Of a stretch of DNA of 27,434 nucleotides, positions 15,681 through 22,402 are shown in pieces. Positions within the stretch are counted from its first letter, which is position 1, and each line of letters starts with the position of its first letter. The notes beneath the pieces were generated by a model that was not told where the DNA came from, did not search any database, and saw only the letters and a program-made list of their open reading frames with translations. The stretch comes from a virus, in IMG/VR virus record IMGVR_UViG_3300035698_024015, positions 1 through 27,434 of that record; one strand, given 5' to 3'. A program made the translations under genes and the position numbers.

Positions 15681-16115
15681 ATGAAAAAAATAATACGAAA
15701 AATAATAAAAGAAGAAATTGATAAAATATTTGAATTTACTACGGCAGAAATAAAAGAAAAAAGAGAAGATGTCAGCGGGGATATAGAACGAATGGATAAA
15801 AACATTAATCGCATTAAAGGTGAAATTGAAGTTGTTAAATCAAATAAACAAAATATCCAGAAAACAAGAGGAAACATAAAAGATGTTAATCCAGAAGTTG
15901 AAAAATTAAAAAAACAATTATCAGGAAAAGAGTTTGAAAAATATAAAGATATTGAAAAAGAGAAAACAGATTTATTAAAAGATTTTGAACAGGAAAAAGC
16001 AGAAGATTTAAAAAATAAATCTCAAGTAGATATGTTACAACCATCTGAAACAAACATGGAAACTAGTACAGAAGCAGGACAGCCTTCAACGCCAGATGCA
16101 CCAAGCATTCCATAA
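15681..16115 (+). CDS. Coiled-coil protein with leader like that of the repeat paralogues
   Basis: The 144-residue protein begins MKKIIRKIIKEEIDKIFE, closely resembling the leaders of the three repeat proteins before it. A long charged helical region follows (about 20-115, probably coiled coil, with RMDKNINRIKGEIEVVKSN), then a Pro/Ser/Thr-rich disordered end (TSTEAGQPSTPDAPSIP). No other domain is seen. It starts 20 bases after paralogue 3 and ends about 80 bases before the first baseplate-type gene. The shared leader on an otherwise unrelated protein suggests a sorting or assembly tag, for instance for packaging into the prohead. I do not recognise the family; scaffold-like or internal head protein is a guess. 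Confidence 0.65.
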   Translation: MKKIIRKIIKEEIDKIFEFTTAEIKEKREDVSGDIERMDKNINRIKGEIEVVKSNKQNIQKTRGNIKDVNPEVEKLKKQLSGKEFEKYKDIEKEKTDLLKDFEQEKAEDLKNKSQVDMLQPSETNMETSTEAGQPSTPDAPSIP

Positions 16116-16163
16116 TAATTGAAAAAATATTGATTTTTTGTTGATTTTATTTTTTTTTCATTA

Positions 16164-16174
16164 TATATTTATAA
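16164..16174 (+). promoter_or_regulatory. TATATTTATAA promoter-like element before the first baseplate-type gene
   Basis: Exact copy of the shared element, 20 bases before the ATG at 16195. A TTG at 16141-16143 lies 20 bases upstream and could serve as -33 box. This placement also argues against a start at 16138, which would lie upstream of the element. Confidence 0.45.
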
Positions 16175-16194
16175 TAAAATTAAAAAAAAATATT

Positions 16195-17037
16195 ATGGAA
16201 GAAGAAAAAAAAGAAATTATCTTAGGCAATAATAAGACAACACAAGAAATGAGTAAAGATATTCCAAACGAATTCATAGATACAGAATTTAAAGTTCCTA
16301 CTGAAATGGTAAAGTTACCATCAAAAGGTGTTTTTTATAAAGATAATATAAAAGAAGTTGAGGTAAAATATTTGACTGCTGAGGAAGATGATGTTTTATT
16401 TTCTCCAGAATTAATAAAAAGCGGAAAAGTATTAGATGCACTTTTGCAAATTGCAGTTGTAGATAATAAAATTGATCCTTCAGATATGCTTATTGGGGAT
16501 AGAAATGCAATTCTTATTTATTTAAGAAAAACAGGTATAGGAAATATTTATCAGCCAGGCAAAATGACTTGTCCATCTTGTGGTGAAAAATATTTACCAG
16601 ATGTAGATTTGGATAAATTAAAAGAAAAATGGTTAGAAGATATGCCAGACGAAAATGGTTGGTATAGTTTTTTATTACCAAAAATGGAAAAAAACATTAA
16701 ATTTAGAATGTTAACAGGTAGAGATGAAAACAAAATTTCTAAAGCATCTGAGAGTGGAAAAAAAGCACGTAGAGGAAAATATAAAGTTTCTAAAGGAATA
16801 ACAGAAAGATACAAACTTCAAATTATGGAAGTTGAAGGGAATAAAGATAAATTATATATTTCTAGATTGATTTCTGCAATGCCAATGAAAGATTCTGCTG
16901 TGTTTAGAGAATATGTAAAAATAATATCACCAGGTGTTGATTTTGATTATATATTTGAATGTAAAAAATGTGGTCATTCATATGAAGACAGTGTTCCGAT
17001 GACATATAAACTTTTTTATCCAGATGCAGATTTGTAA
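16195..17037 (+). CDS. Baseplate hub-type protein with zinc site, copy A (T4 gp26-like family)
   Basis: I start the protein at 16195 (MEEEKKEI), giving 280 residues. An earlier in-frame ATG at 16138 would add a Phe/Ile-rich stretch translated from a promoter-like region. The family signature is VKLPSKGVFYKDNIKEVEVKYLTAEEDDVLFSPEL (shown by its ends, LPSKGVFY and LTAEEDDVL), then LLIGD-like MLIGDRNAILIYLRKTGIG. Two CxxC pairs, C126/C129 (CPSC) and C256/C259 (CKKC), probably bind one zinc ion. This pattern is common in T4-type baseplate hub proteins annotated as gp26-like, which help build the central hub before tail assembly. It is paralogous to the following gene. Family assignment is from memory of the motif pattern and is moderately sure. 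Confidence 0.65.
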   Translation: MEEEKKEIILGNNKTTQEMSKDIPNEFIDTEFKVPTEMVKLPSKGVFYKDNIKEVEVKYLTAEEDDVLFSPELIKSGKVLDALLQIAVVDNKIDPSDMLIGDRNAILIYLRKTGIGNIYQPGKMTCPSCGEKYLPDVDLDKLKEKWLEDMPDENGWYSFLLPKMEKNIKFRMLTGRDENKISKASESGKKARRGKYKVSKGITERYKLQIMEVEGNKDKLYISRLISAMPMKDSAVFREYVKIISPGVDFDYIFECKKCGHSYEDSVPMTYKLFYPDADL

Positions 17038-17112
17038 AAAATATTTGTGGTGAAAATTTTGTATATCTTTTGAGTTTTTAAAAACTAATAAAATAGATGG
17101 ATTTGACATTGA

Positions 17113-18168
17113 ATGAATAATAAAAAAACATATAAAGAGATATTGATTGAATTACAAGAATCTGTTAACGATGTTAATAAAAGTTTTTATGATATTAAAA
17201 AAGAACAACAAAAGCTAAAAAATAAAGAGCATGTTTCACAACTTTTTAGTGTTGTTAATCTCCCATCAGAAGGAAAGTTTTATGAAGATAAAAGAAAATC
17301 AGTTTTAATAAGATATTTAACATCAATTGAAGAAAACATATTAACAGATGAAATGTTAATGGAGTCTGGAAGGGGTTTGAAGATGGTTTTGCAAAATCTT
17401 ATTGTGGATGATGTTGATGTAGATGATTTAATATCAGGGGATTTCCAATCTCTTTTAATATTTTTACGTTCTACTGCATATGGAGATGTAATAAAATTTG
17501 AACCAACTTGTCCATTTTGTAATAAAGAATCAGAAAATCAATTTGAATTATCTTCACTTGAGTTTAAAAAACAAAAAAACACACCAAATTCAAATGGTAA
17601 ATATCATGTTGCTTTCCCAGAAATTAATATGAAAATAACAACATTGCCAATGACTTTTGGTAGTGAATTAGAAAAAGAAAACGAAGAAGATGAACATTAT
17701 GTTTATAATGATGAGAATGGTAAAGTTAAAATAAAACGAGAAAGAACAACATCATTAGCTTATTGCATAGATGATATAAATGGAGAAAAGAATAGGTCTA
17801 ATATAAAAAAAATAATAAGAAGCCTTCCAAAAAAATATACAGATGAATTAAATAAATTTATTAAAAATAATGAAATAGGAGTTCAAGAATATATTAATTT
17901 AAATTGTGAGTTTTGTGGAAAAGAATTTAAACAAGAAATGAAAGTTGGGTTTAATTTTTTATCATTACCATATTCATATAGACAATCTATGTTAGAAGAA
18001 CTATTTATATTAACTTACTATGGAAGGGGTTTTACATATAAAGATGCAGCTCAAATGCCAGTTTATGAAAGAAAATGGTTTATTAAAAAAATAAACGAAA
18101 CATTACAAAAAAAATCAGAGGCAGAAAAACAAGCATATAGTAAAGCAAAAAAGAAATCGAAAAAATAA
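17113..18168 (+). CDS. Baseplate hub-type protein with zinc site, copy B
   Basis: The 351-residue paralogue of the preceding gene has the same opening (VNLPSEGKFYEDKRKSVLIR, LTSIEENILTDEML), the same SGDFQSLLIFLRSTAYG motif, and two CxxC pairs, C133/C136 (CPFC) and C265/C268 (CEFC). It adds an N-terminal helix (about 40 residues) and a C-terminal region (RQSMLEELFILTYYGRGFTY ... YERKWFIKKINE) with a Lys-rich end. That tail is frequent in T4-type baseplate proteins. Two adjacent diverged copies suggest two non-equivalent subunits in the hub. No shared promoter element precedes it, so it is probably read from the upstream gene across 75 bases. The 140 bases after it hold no intact gene. Confidence 0.65.
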   Translation: MNNKKTYKEILIELQESVNDVNKSFYDIKKEQQKLKNKEHVSQLFSVVNLPSEGKFYEDKRKSVLIRYLTSIEENILTDEMLMESGRGLKMVLQNLIVDDVDVDDLISGDFQSLLIFLRSTAYGDVIKFEPTCPFCNKESENQFELSSLEFKKQKNTPNSNGKYHVAFPEINMKITTLPMTFGSELEKENEEDEHYVYNDENGKVKIKRERTTSLAYCIDDINGEKNRSNIKKIIRSLPKKYTDELNKFIKNNEIGVQEYINLNCEFCGKEFKQEMKVGFNFLSLPYSYRQSMLEELFILTYYGRGFTYKDAAQMPVYERKWFIKKINETLQKKSEAEKQAYSKAKKKSKK

Positions 18169-18180
18169 TTTTCCATAAAA

Positions 18181-18303
18181 TCAATGCAACCTTTTGATAT
18201 TTTTTACGTATAGTTTAATGAATTTATCAATATTTTGACAATTCATCCAACGACTAAAGTGTGTTGGCTTTTTTATTGAATTGATCGTAAAAAGCGAATA
18301 AAA
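18181..18303 (-). pseudogene. Possible remnant of a minus-strand gene
   Basis: In the gap after the second baseplate-type gene, the minus strand reads a stretch of about 40 codons ending at a TGA (complement of 18181-18183). It includes KKPTHFSRWMNCQNIDKFIK. The HFSRWM...I.KFI spacing faintly recalls the KilA-N/MSV199 domain (for example KxFSxW...TxELI). There is no start codon of its own in the gap. It could equally be chance in noncoding DNA. Confidence 0.2.
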
Positions 18304-18310
18304 AAACAAA

Positions 18311-18856
18311 ATGATTAAAGAAGAAATATTTGTTCCACATAATTTAGAAGGAAGAAAAGAACAACGTTTGCAACAAATATATAAGATGTTGCAACAAAAA
18401 CATATTGAAGGAGATTTAAATTTAGATAATATGGATATAACTAATCTTGGTAAATTGGAATCCATTAGCGGTTGGTTAAGTTTAAACAATACAAAAATAA
18501 CATCTCTTGGAAATTTAAAGGAAGTTGGTAGTTATTTATATTTAGAAAACACACCAATAACATCTCTTGGAAATCTTAAAGAAGTTGGGGGATACTTATG
18601 GTTAGAAAACACACCAATAACATCTCTTGGAAACCTAACCAAAGTTGGGGATTTATATTTAAGAAATATACCAATAACTTCTTTTAGAAACCTAACCAAA
18701 GTTGGGGGATATTTAGATTTACAAAACACGCCAATAAAATCTCTTGAGAATTTACAAGAAGTTGGGTATAATTTGTATTTAAAAGACACACCAAATTTAT
18801 CCTGGGAAGATATTCCAAAACATTTACATTCTAAAGTAAAAGGAAAAAAGAAATGA
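18311..18856 (+). CDS. Leucine-rich-repeat-like paralogue 4 (6 units)
   Basis: The 181-residue protein begins directly at the conserved head (MIKEEIFVPHNLEGRKEQRL) and lacks the amphipathic leader of paralogues 1-3. Six units follow (NLGKLESISG, SLGNLKEVGS, SLGNLKEVGG, SLGNLTKVG, SFRNLTKVGG, SLENLQEVGY), one of them short, then the cap KDTPNLSWEDIPKHL. Its stop overlaps the next start as ATGA. It sits on the other side of the two baseplate-type genes from paralogues 1-3. Missing the leader means that, if the leader is a sorting tag, this copy stays elsewhere or is degenerate. Function unknown. Confidence 0.75.
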   Translation: MIKEEIFVPHNLEGRKEQRLQQIYKMLQQKHIEGDLNLDNMDITNLGKLESISGWLSLNNTKITSLGNLKEVGSYLYLENTPITSLGNLKEVGGYLWLENTPITSLGNLTKVGDLYLRNIPITSFRNLTKVGGYLDLQNTPIKSLENLQEVGYNLYLKDTPNLSWEDIPKHLHSKVKGKKK

Positions 18857-19170
18857 AAAACACAACAGAAGAAGAAATCTTTGTTCCATATAATATAGAA
18901 GAAAGAAAAGGGAAGCGTTTGCAACAAATATATAAGATGTTACAACAAAAACACATTGAGGGGGATTTGGATTTAAGAGATATGGATATAACGCACCTTT
19001 GGAAACTGGAATCTATTAGTGGTTTTTTAGATTTAGAAAGAACAAAAATAACATCTCTTAGAAATCTAAAGGAAGTTGGGGAGTATTTAGATTTAGAAAA
19101 CACATTAAGTTTATTCTGGGATGATATACCAGAATATTTACATTCTAAAATAGTAGGAAAAACAAAATAG
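18853..19170 (+). CDS. Leucine-rich-repeat-like paralogue 5 (2 units, shortened)
   Basis: This is the shortest member at 105 residues: MKNTTE, then the head EEIFVPYNIEERKGKRLQQI, two units (HLWKLESISG, SLRNLKEVGE), and a diverged cap (ENTLSLFWDDIPEYL). The Gly of the SLGNL turn is replaced by Trp or Arg in both units, so the solenoid may be degenerate. It lacks the amphipathic leader. The ATGA overlap with paralogue 4 shows the pair is translated together. It may be a decaying copy or a minimal capped version. Confidence 0.7.
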   Translation: MKNTTEEEIFVPYNIEERKGKRLQQIYKMLQQKHIEGDLDLRDMDITHLWKLESISGFLDLERTKITSLRNLKEVGEYLDLENTLSLFWDDIPEYLHSKIVGKTK

Positions 19171-19190
19171 AAACTTTAAAATAAATAAAT

Positions 19191-19601
19191 ATGTATTTAA
19201 TTCAAAGAGGAAAATTTAAAAAATCAGATCACAAAAAAGGAATTGATTCTATTTTAAAGTTTGATTATATGAGAAGTTCAGAGTTTGAGTGGGGAGCATT
19301 GCCAGAATCGTTAAAAAGAATACGTTCAAACATTAAAAAATATAAATACTTTGATGTTAATATTAAAGATAAATCAATTACGATATTTTCAACACTAAAT
19401 GAAAAAGATATTGTTAAAAAACTCAATTCTCTTGCGAATAATGAATTTCATCTAAAAGAATTTTCTGCATTTGATGATTATATAAAAAGCTCAGGAAGTT
19501 TTAGAGATAAGTTTGATTTTTGGTGGGATATTAATGGTGATTCTATGTTTTGGAAGAAAAACAGTGATTTTAAAAATGATTTTAAAAACTTAATAAAATA
19601 A
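19191..19601 (+). CDS. Conserved-looking phage protein with FDYMRSSEFEWGALP motif
   Basis: The 136-residue soluble protein carries KKGIDSILKFDYMRSSEFEW followed by GALPESLKRIR near its N-terminus. I recall similar stretches (DYMGSAEFEFGALP type) in uncharacterised proteins of large phages, without a known function. The C-terminal half contains many aromatic residues (FDDYIKSSGSFRDKFDFWWD). No membrane segment or known catalytic motif is seen. It lies 20 bases after paralogue 5 and 7 bases before the next gene, so it belongs to the same transcript. Function unknown. Confidence 0.65.
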   Translation: MYLIQRGKFKKSDHKKGIDSILKFDYMRSSEFEWGALPESLKRIRSNIKKYKYFDVNIKDKSITIFSTLNEKDIVKKLNSLANNEFHLKEFSAFDDYIKSSGSFRDKFDFWWDINGDSMFWKKNSDFKNDFKNLIK

Positions 19602-19608
19602 AAAAATT

Positions 19609-20154
19609 ATGGAAAATAAAGAAGTGGTTAAAAAAGAAACACAAAAGAAAAACATTGCTATTACGCTATTTAATACTCTTTATGTTGTTTTGTTTTGTTT
19701 TGGAGTTGTGTTAATTGTGTTTAAGTTTTTTAGTTATCCATATTTATTTGAGGGTGTTGTTTTTTTGTTTTTGGGAGCCACAGGTTTTTTTGTTACAAAT
19801 ATAATTGTTGTATTAAACAAACTTGTTGACATATTTTTAACACAAGCATCAAATCAAAAAACAATAATTGATAATATAGCAAACCTACAAAAGAAGCAAG
19901 GATATATGTCTAATTCAATTATTGGCAATTTTGGAGATGGAATGATGAAGTCTATTAAAATTGATGATACTGATGGAACGAATTTGCAAGAACAATTAAA
20001 AATGGCGTTTGAAGAAATGAACCAAGGCGATAAAGGTTATGAACACTATTCTCTTGAAAGATTGCAAATTGAAATAGATAAAGCAATAGAAAATGATGAT
20101 TTTGAAAAAGCTGCTGTTTTGCAAAAAATACAAAATAGTAAAAAAGAAAGTTGA
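19609..20154 (+). CDS. Two-helix membrane protein with UVR-like C-terminal motif
   Basis: The 181-residue protein has two hydrophobic segments (about 17-40 and 46-70) joined by a short turn, a helical linker, and a cytoplasmic-type tail. The last 30 residues (SLERLQIEIDKAIENDDFEK followed by AAVLQKIQ) match the spacing of the UVR motif of UvrB/UvrC, a two-helix protein-binding element also found in other proteins. Lys residues before helix 1 suggest both ends lie in the cytoplasm. The role is unknown: a membrane anchor that recruits a partner through the tail would fit, as would a spanin or holin accessory, though nothing specific to lysis is seen. It is translated 7 bases after the previous gene. 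Confidence 0.6.
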   Translation: MENKEVVKKETQKKNIAITLFNTLYVVLFCFGVVLIVFKFFSYPYLFEGVVFLFLGATGFFVTNIIVVLNKLVDIFLTQASNQKTIIDNIANLQKKQGYMSNSIIGNFGDGMMKSIKIDDTDGTNLQEQLKMAFEEMNQGDKGYEHYSLERLQIEIDKAIENDDFEKAAVLQKIQNSKKES

Positions 20155-20256
20155 TAAATTTTTTAAAAAGACTGATTGTTTTAAAGATGACTAAAAAGTT
20201 CAACGTTCTGTTAGAACATTAAATGTAGTTTAAATTAAAAATTTAAAAAATTTTCA

Positions 20257-20267
20257 TATATTTATAA
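20257..20267 (+). promoter_or_regulatory. TATATTTATAA promoter-like element before the 428-residue gene
   Basis: Exact copy of the shared element, 14 bases before the ATG at 20282. A small perfect hairpin (GTTCT/AGAAC, 20205-20217) lies about 40 bases upstream in the same gap, without a T-run. Confidence 0.45.
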
Positions 20268-20281
20268 AAAATAAAAACAAT

Positions 20282-21568
20282 ATGAATTTTCTTAATGAGC
20301 TAGATAATCAAGACAAAAAATACAATAAAGTTTTTGAGGGCATTTTTAATAAAAATAAAAATTCAAATAAAATATTAACTTATGCAAAAGGTGGTGGATA
20401 TAATTTAAATGGAAATTATATACGACAATTAACAAGCGATGGGTCAATATTAACTAATTGGGATGGTACGTGGCAAGATAAACAGTTTAATTGGCTTCCA
20501 AATGCAACATTTGAAGCTAATGATATTTTTATTAAATACAAAGAAATTATTTTTTCTGGAATATGGGAAAGTGGTGATTTTTATGGAAAATCTTTTTATG
20601 GGGCTAGTTCTTTATTTAAGGGTGGGACTTTTCACGGAGAAATATACAAATCTCCAAACAAATCATTTTTAACAAACCCAGAACAGTATTATTCTGGGAA
20701 ATTTATAGATAATAAAGATGGGATATTAGGACGAATTGATTTTGCTCAAGAGCATAAAAGTGTAGATGTTATAGAATTAATACAAATACCTGTTGGATGG
20801 TTTTTTGAATTAAGTGATGTCAATGGGAAAAAATTAACTATTCAAATATTGAAACGATTAGATGAAATAAGTACTGAGTTTAAATTTTTGCTATTACCAT
20901 TAAGAAAAGAGGTAACAATAAAATGGGAAGATATCAGATCTCAATATAAGAATAATGGTATTTTAACAAAGGGAAAACCTTTCTCTTTGTTTAAAAGTAA
21001 TCATATTGAAAAAGTTGTGAATATTGCTATTAAAAAAATTGTACCAATTTTAATTAGTTTTGCTTCTGATGAAAATTTAAAAAAATTTTTACAGTATAAA
21101 GGAGAACCATTAACATTTGAAGTAGAGCCGTTTTGTTCCGAAGCAAAAGTGTTTATTGAAAAATTTATTGTTGATTTAAAAAAGGGAGATGTTAATAAAT
21201 TATTGCTAGACTTAAAAGAAAAAATAAAAAATGGCGAAATAACTGGGTATAATAAATTTAGTTATTTGGGAGATGTGTTTAATAAGACAAGAGGAAACGA
21301 TAATTTAGATAAAAACACAATGGATGAGTTAGAATATTTAAATAATATTGTTAGTTATGTTGGAGGAAGTGCTGAGGCTAAAAATAAAACTGGAAATTTT
21401 ATAAATGTTAAAAATCGTATCTCTAAAAAAATAAAAGCATTCTTACAAATTGATGCTAATTTAAAAGTAAAAGAAAGTGATTCCGATGAACAAGGTAGTG
21501 TTGATGATGTTGAAAAAACAAGTCAACAAAAGAAAAACGAGTTTCTAAATAAAACAAAGAAAGTTTAA
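20282..21568 (+). CDS. Unknown 428-residue protein, MORN-like N-terminal half
   Basis: I do not recognise this protein. Residues 30-150 are Gly- and aromatic-rich with short recurring motifs (GGGYNLNGNYI, SGIWESGDFYGKSFYG, FKGGTFHGEIY, YYSGKFIDNKDG), resembling a MORN-type or other beta-hairpin repeat. Residues 160-330 look mixed alpha/beta (IPVGWFFELSDVNGKKLTIQ). The end is charged and likely disordered, with KNRISKKIKAFLQI before it. No membrane segment is seen. It has its own promoter-like element and is followed by the repeat-containing gap at 21594. Its place just before the tail genes suggests a structural or assembly role, but this is position only. Confidence 0.6.
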   Translation: MNFLNELDNQDKKYNKVFEGIFNKNKNSNKILTYAKGGGYNLNGNYIRQLTSDGSILTNWDGTWQDKQFNWLPNATFEANDIFIKYKEIIFSGIWESGDFYGKSFYGASSLFKGGTFHGEIYKSPNKSFLTNPEQYYSGKFIDNKDGILGRIDFAQEHKSVDVIELIQIPVGWFFELSDVNGKKLTIQILKRLDEISTEFKFLLLPLRKEVTIKWEDIRSQYKNNGILTKGKPFSLFKSNHIEKVVNIAIKKIVPILISFASDENLKKFLQYKGEPLTFEVEPFCSEAKVFIEKFIVDLKKGDVNKLLLDLKEKIKNGEITGYNKFSYLGDVFNKTRGNDNLDKNTMDELEYLNNIVSYVGGSAEAKNKTGNFINVKNRISKKIKAFLQIDANLKVKESDSDEQGSVDDVEKTSQQKKNEFLNKTKKV

Positions 21569-21593
21569 GTTTGGCTGGAATGGTTTAATATTT

Positions 21594-21709
21594 ACCCACT
21601 TTTTAAAAAAATATTTCTTTATAATTAAGAAAAGTGTTAAAATAAAGTGGAAAATTAACAAAAATTAACATTTAACCCACTTTTTAAAAAAACATTTCTT
21701 TATAATTAA
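21594..21709 (+). repeat. Direct repeat of 35 bases in the gap before the membrane-protein gene
   Basis: Bases 21594-21628 recur at 21675-21709 with one mismatch (period 81). Each copy begins ACCCACTTTTTAAAAAAA and ends TTTCTTTATAATTAA. Between them is a short tandem AAAATTAACA pair (21651-21670). The AT-rich core TTTATAATTAA could be a promoter, so this may be a tandem promoter or operator pair. The shared TATATTTATAA element is absent here. Confidence 0.85.
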
Positions 21710-21727
21710 AAATTAAATAATAAAAAA

Positions 21728-21784
21728 AGGAGTTTGTTATGATTATTTTAAGAAGATTAATAAAAGGTTTAATTTATGTAGGAG
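21728..21784 (+). promoter_or_regulatory. Two Shine-Dalgarno sites, each before an in-frame ATG
   Basis: AGGAG at 21728-21732 stands 6 bases before ATG 21739, and AGGAG at 21780-21784 stands 5 bases before ATG 21790. Both sites read AGGAGTTT. Most other genes in the window lack such a site. Both ATGs are in one frame, so two forms differing by 17 residues could be made. Confidence 0.65.
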
Positions 21785-22275
21785 TTTCTATGAGTTATAC
21801 ATTTAAAACAACATCTACAAAATTGTTAGATAATGTTGAATATTATGAATATTTAAACGGCGATTCAACACTATATTCTAATATAGGAGTTATTGTAGGA
21901 TTTTTGTTTATTATGTTTGCCGCTGTTGGCGTGTATTTTATAAGTACTGCTGTAAATGGAGTGGAGAATATTGATAAATATGAAAGTTCATGGGCAGAAC
22001 ATTTTTCTGGAGGAGGTGATTGTTCATATGTAAATGATGAAAATGGAAATGTAGATGGTAAATATGAGGGAATAGAATCAATGCAAGATTTTAGAAGTTC
22101 TGTTCTTAATTCAATGTCACAAAGCAAAGCTGCTTCTGAATATACAAAAACAGCTTGGTTAGATGGAGTAATGAGTAATCCAGCAGAAACAGCAAACCAA
22201 AGTACTATTAATTACGTAAATTCAAAACTAAACTCAATGAGCCAGAGTGCTGGATATGAATGGTTGAAATCTTAG
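21739..22275 (+). CDS. Single-helix membrane protein of unknown function, two possible starts
   Basis: Starting at 21739 the protein has 178 residues; starting at 21790 it has 161 (MSYTFKTTSTKLLDN). The extra N-terminus of the long form, MIILRRLIKGLIYVGVS, is basic and amphipathic. One strong hydrophobic segment (NIGVIVGFLFIMFAAVGVYF, about residues 53-74 of the long form) is followed by a soluble C-terminal part rich in Ser, Asn and acidic residues (SMQDFRSSVLNSMSQSKAAS). I recognise no family. The gene stands alone between a duplicated upstream sequence and a hairpin terminator and has Shine-Dalgarno sites, unlike its neighbours. Paired starts and a membrane helix recall dual-start holins, but the soluble domain is long for that. 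Confidence 0.65.
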   Translation: MIILRRLIKGLIYVGVSMSYTFKTTSTKLLDNVEYYEYLNGDSTLYSNIGVIVGFLFIMFAAVGVYFISTAVNGVENIDKYESSWAEHFSGGGDCSYVNDENGNVDGKYEGIESMQDFRSSVLNSMSQSKAASEYTKTAWLDGVMSNPAETANQSTINYVNSKLNSMSQSAGYEWLKS

Positions 22276-22304
22276 TTTTAAAATTATAGTTTATAAATAT
22301 GTTT

Positions 22305-22335
22305 AAAAGCAATCTTTAATAGGTTGCTTTTTTTT
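22305..22335 (+). terminator. Rho-independent terminator
   Basis: AAAAGCAATC (22305-22314) pairs with GGTTGCTTTT (22322-22331), a 10-base stem with one G-T pair and a loop of 7. A run of eight T residues ends at 22335. It lies 30 bases after the membrane-protein gene and insulates it from the tape measure gene. Confidence 0.8.
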
Positions 22336-22378
22336 GTTGTTATAGTTTTTAAATATTTACAAAGAATTTTTTATTGTT

Positions 22379-22389
22379 TATATTTATAA
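22379..22389 (+). promoter_or_regulatory. TATATTTATAA promoter-like element before the tape measure gene
   Basis: Exact copy of the shared element, 13 bases before the ATG at 22403 and directly after a terminator, which strengthens its reading as a promoter. TTTA at 22356-22359, 19 bases upstream, is a one-mismatch -33 candidate. Confidence 0.5.
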
Positions 22390-22402
22390 TAAAAACTGAT
22401 TA

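Noticed and set aside
16121-16140. AAAAAAT/ATTTTTT inverted repeat as a terminator
   Set aside because: The stem is all A-T, common by chance in such DNA, and too weak to support a call.
16138-16194. Upstream start giving the baseplate-type protein a hydrophobic leader
   Set aside because: The added 19 residues are translated from an AT-rich promoter-like region and do not resemble a signal peptide with a cleavage site. The ATG at 16195 has the usual leader.
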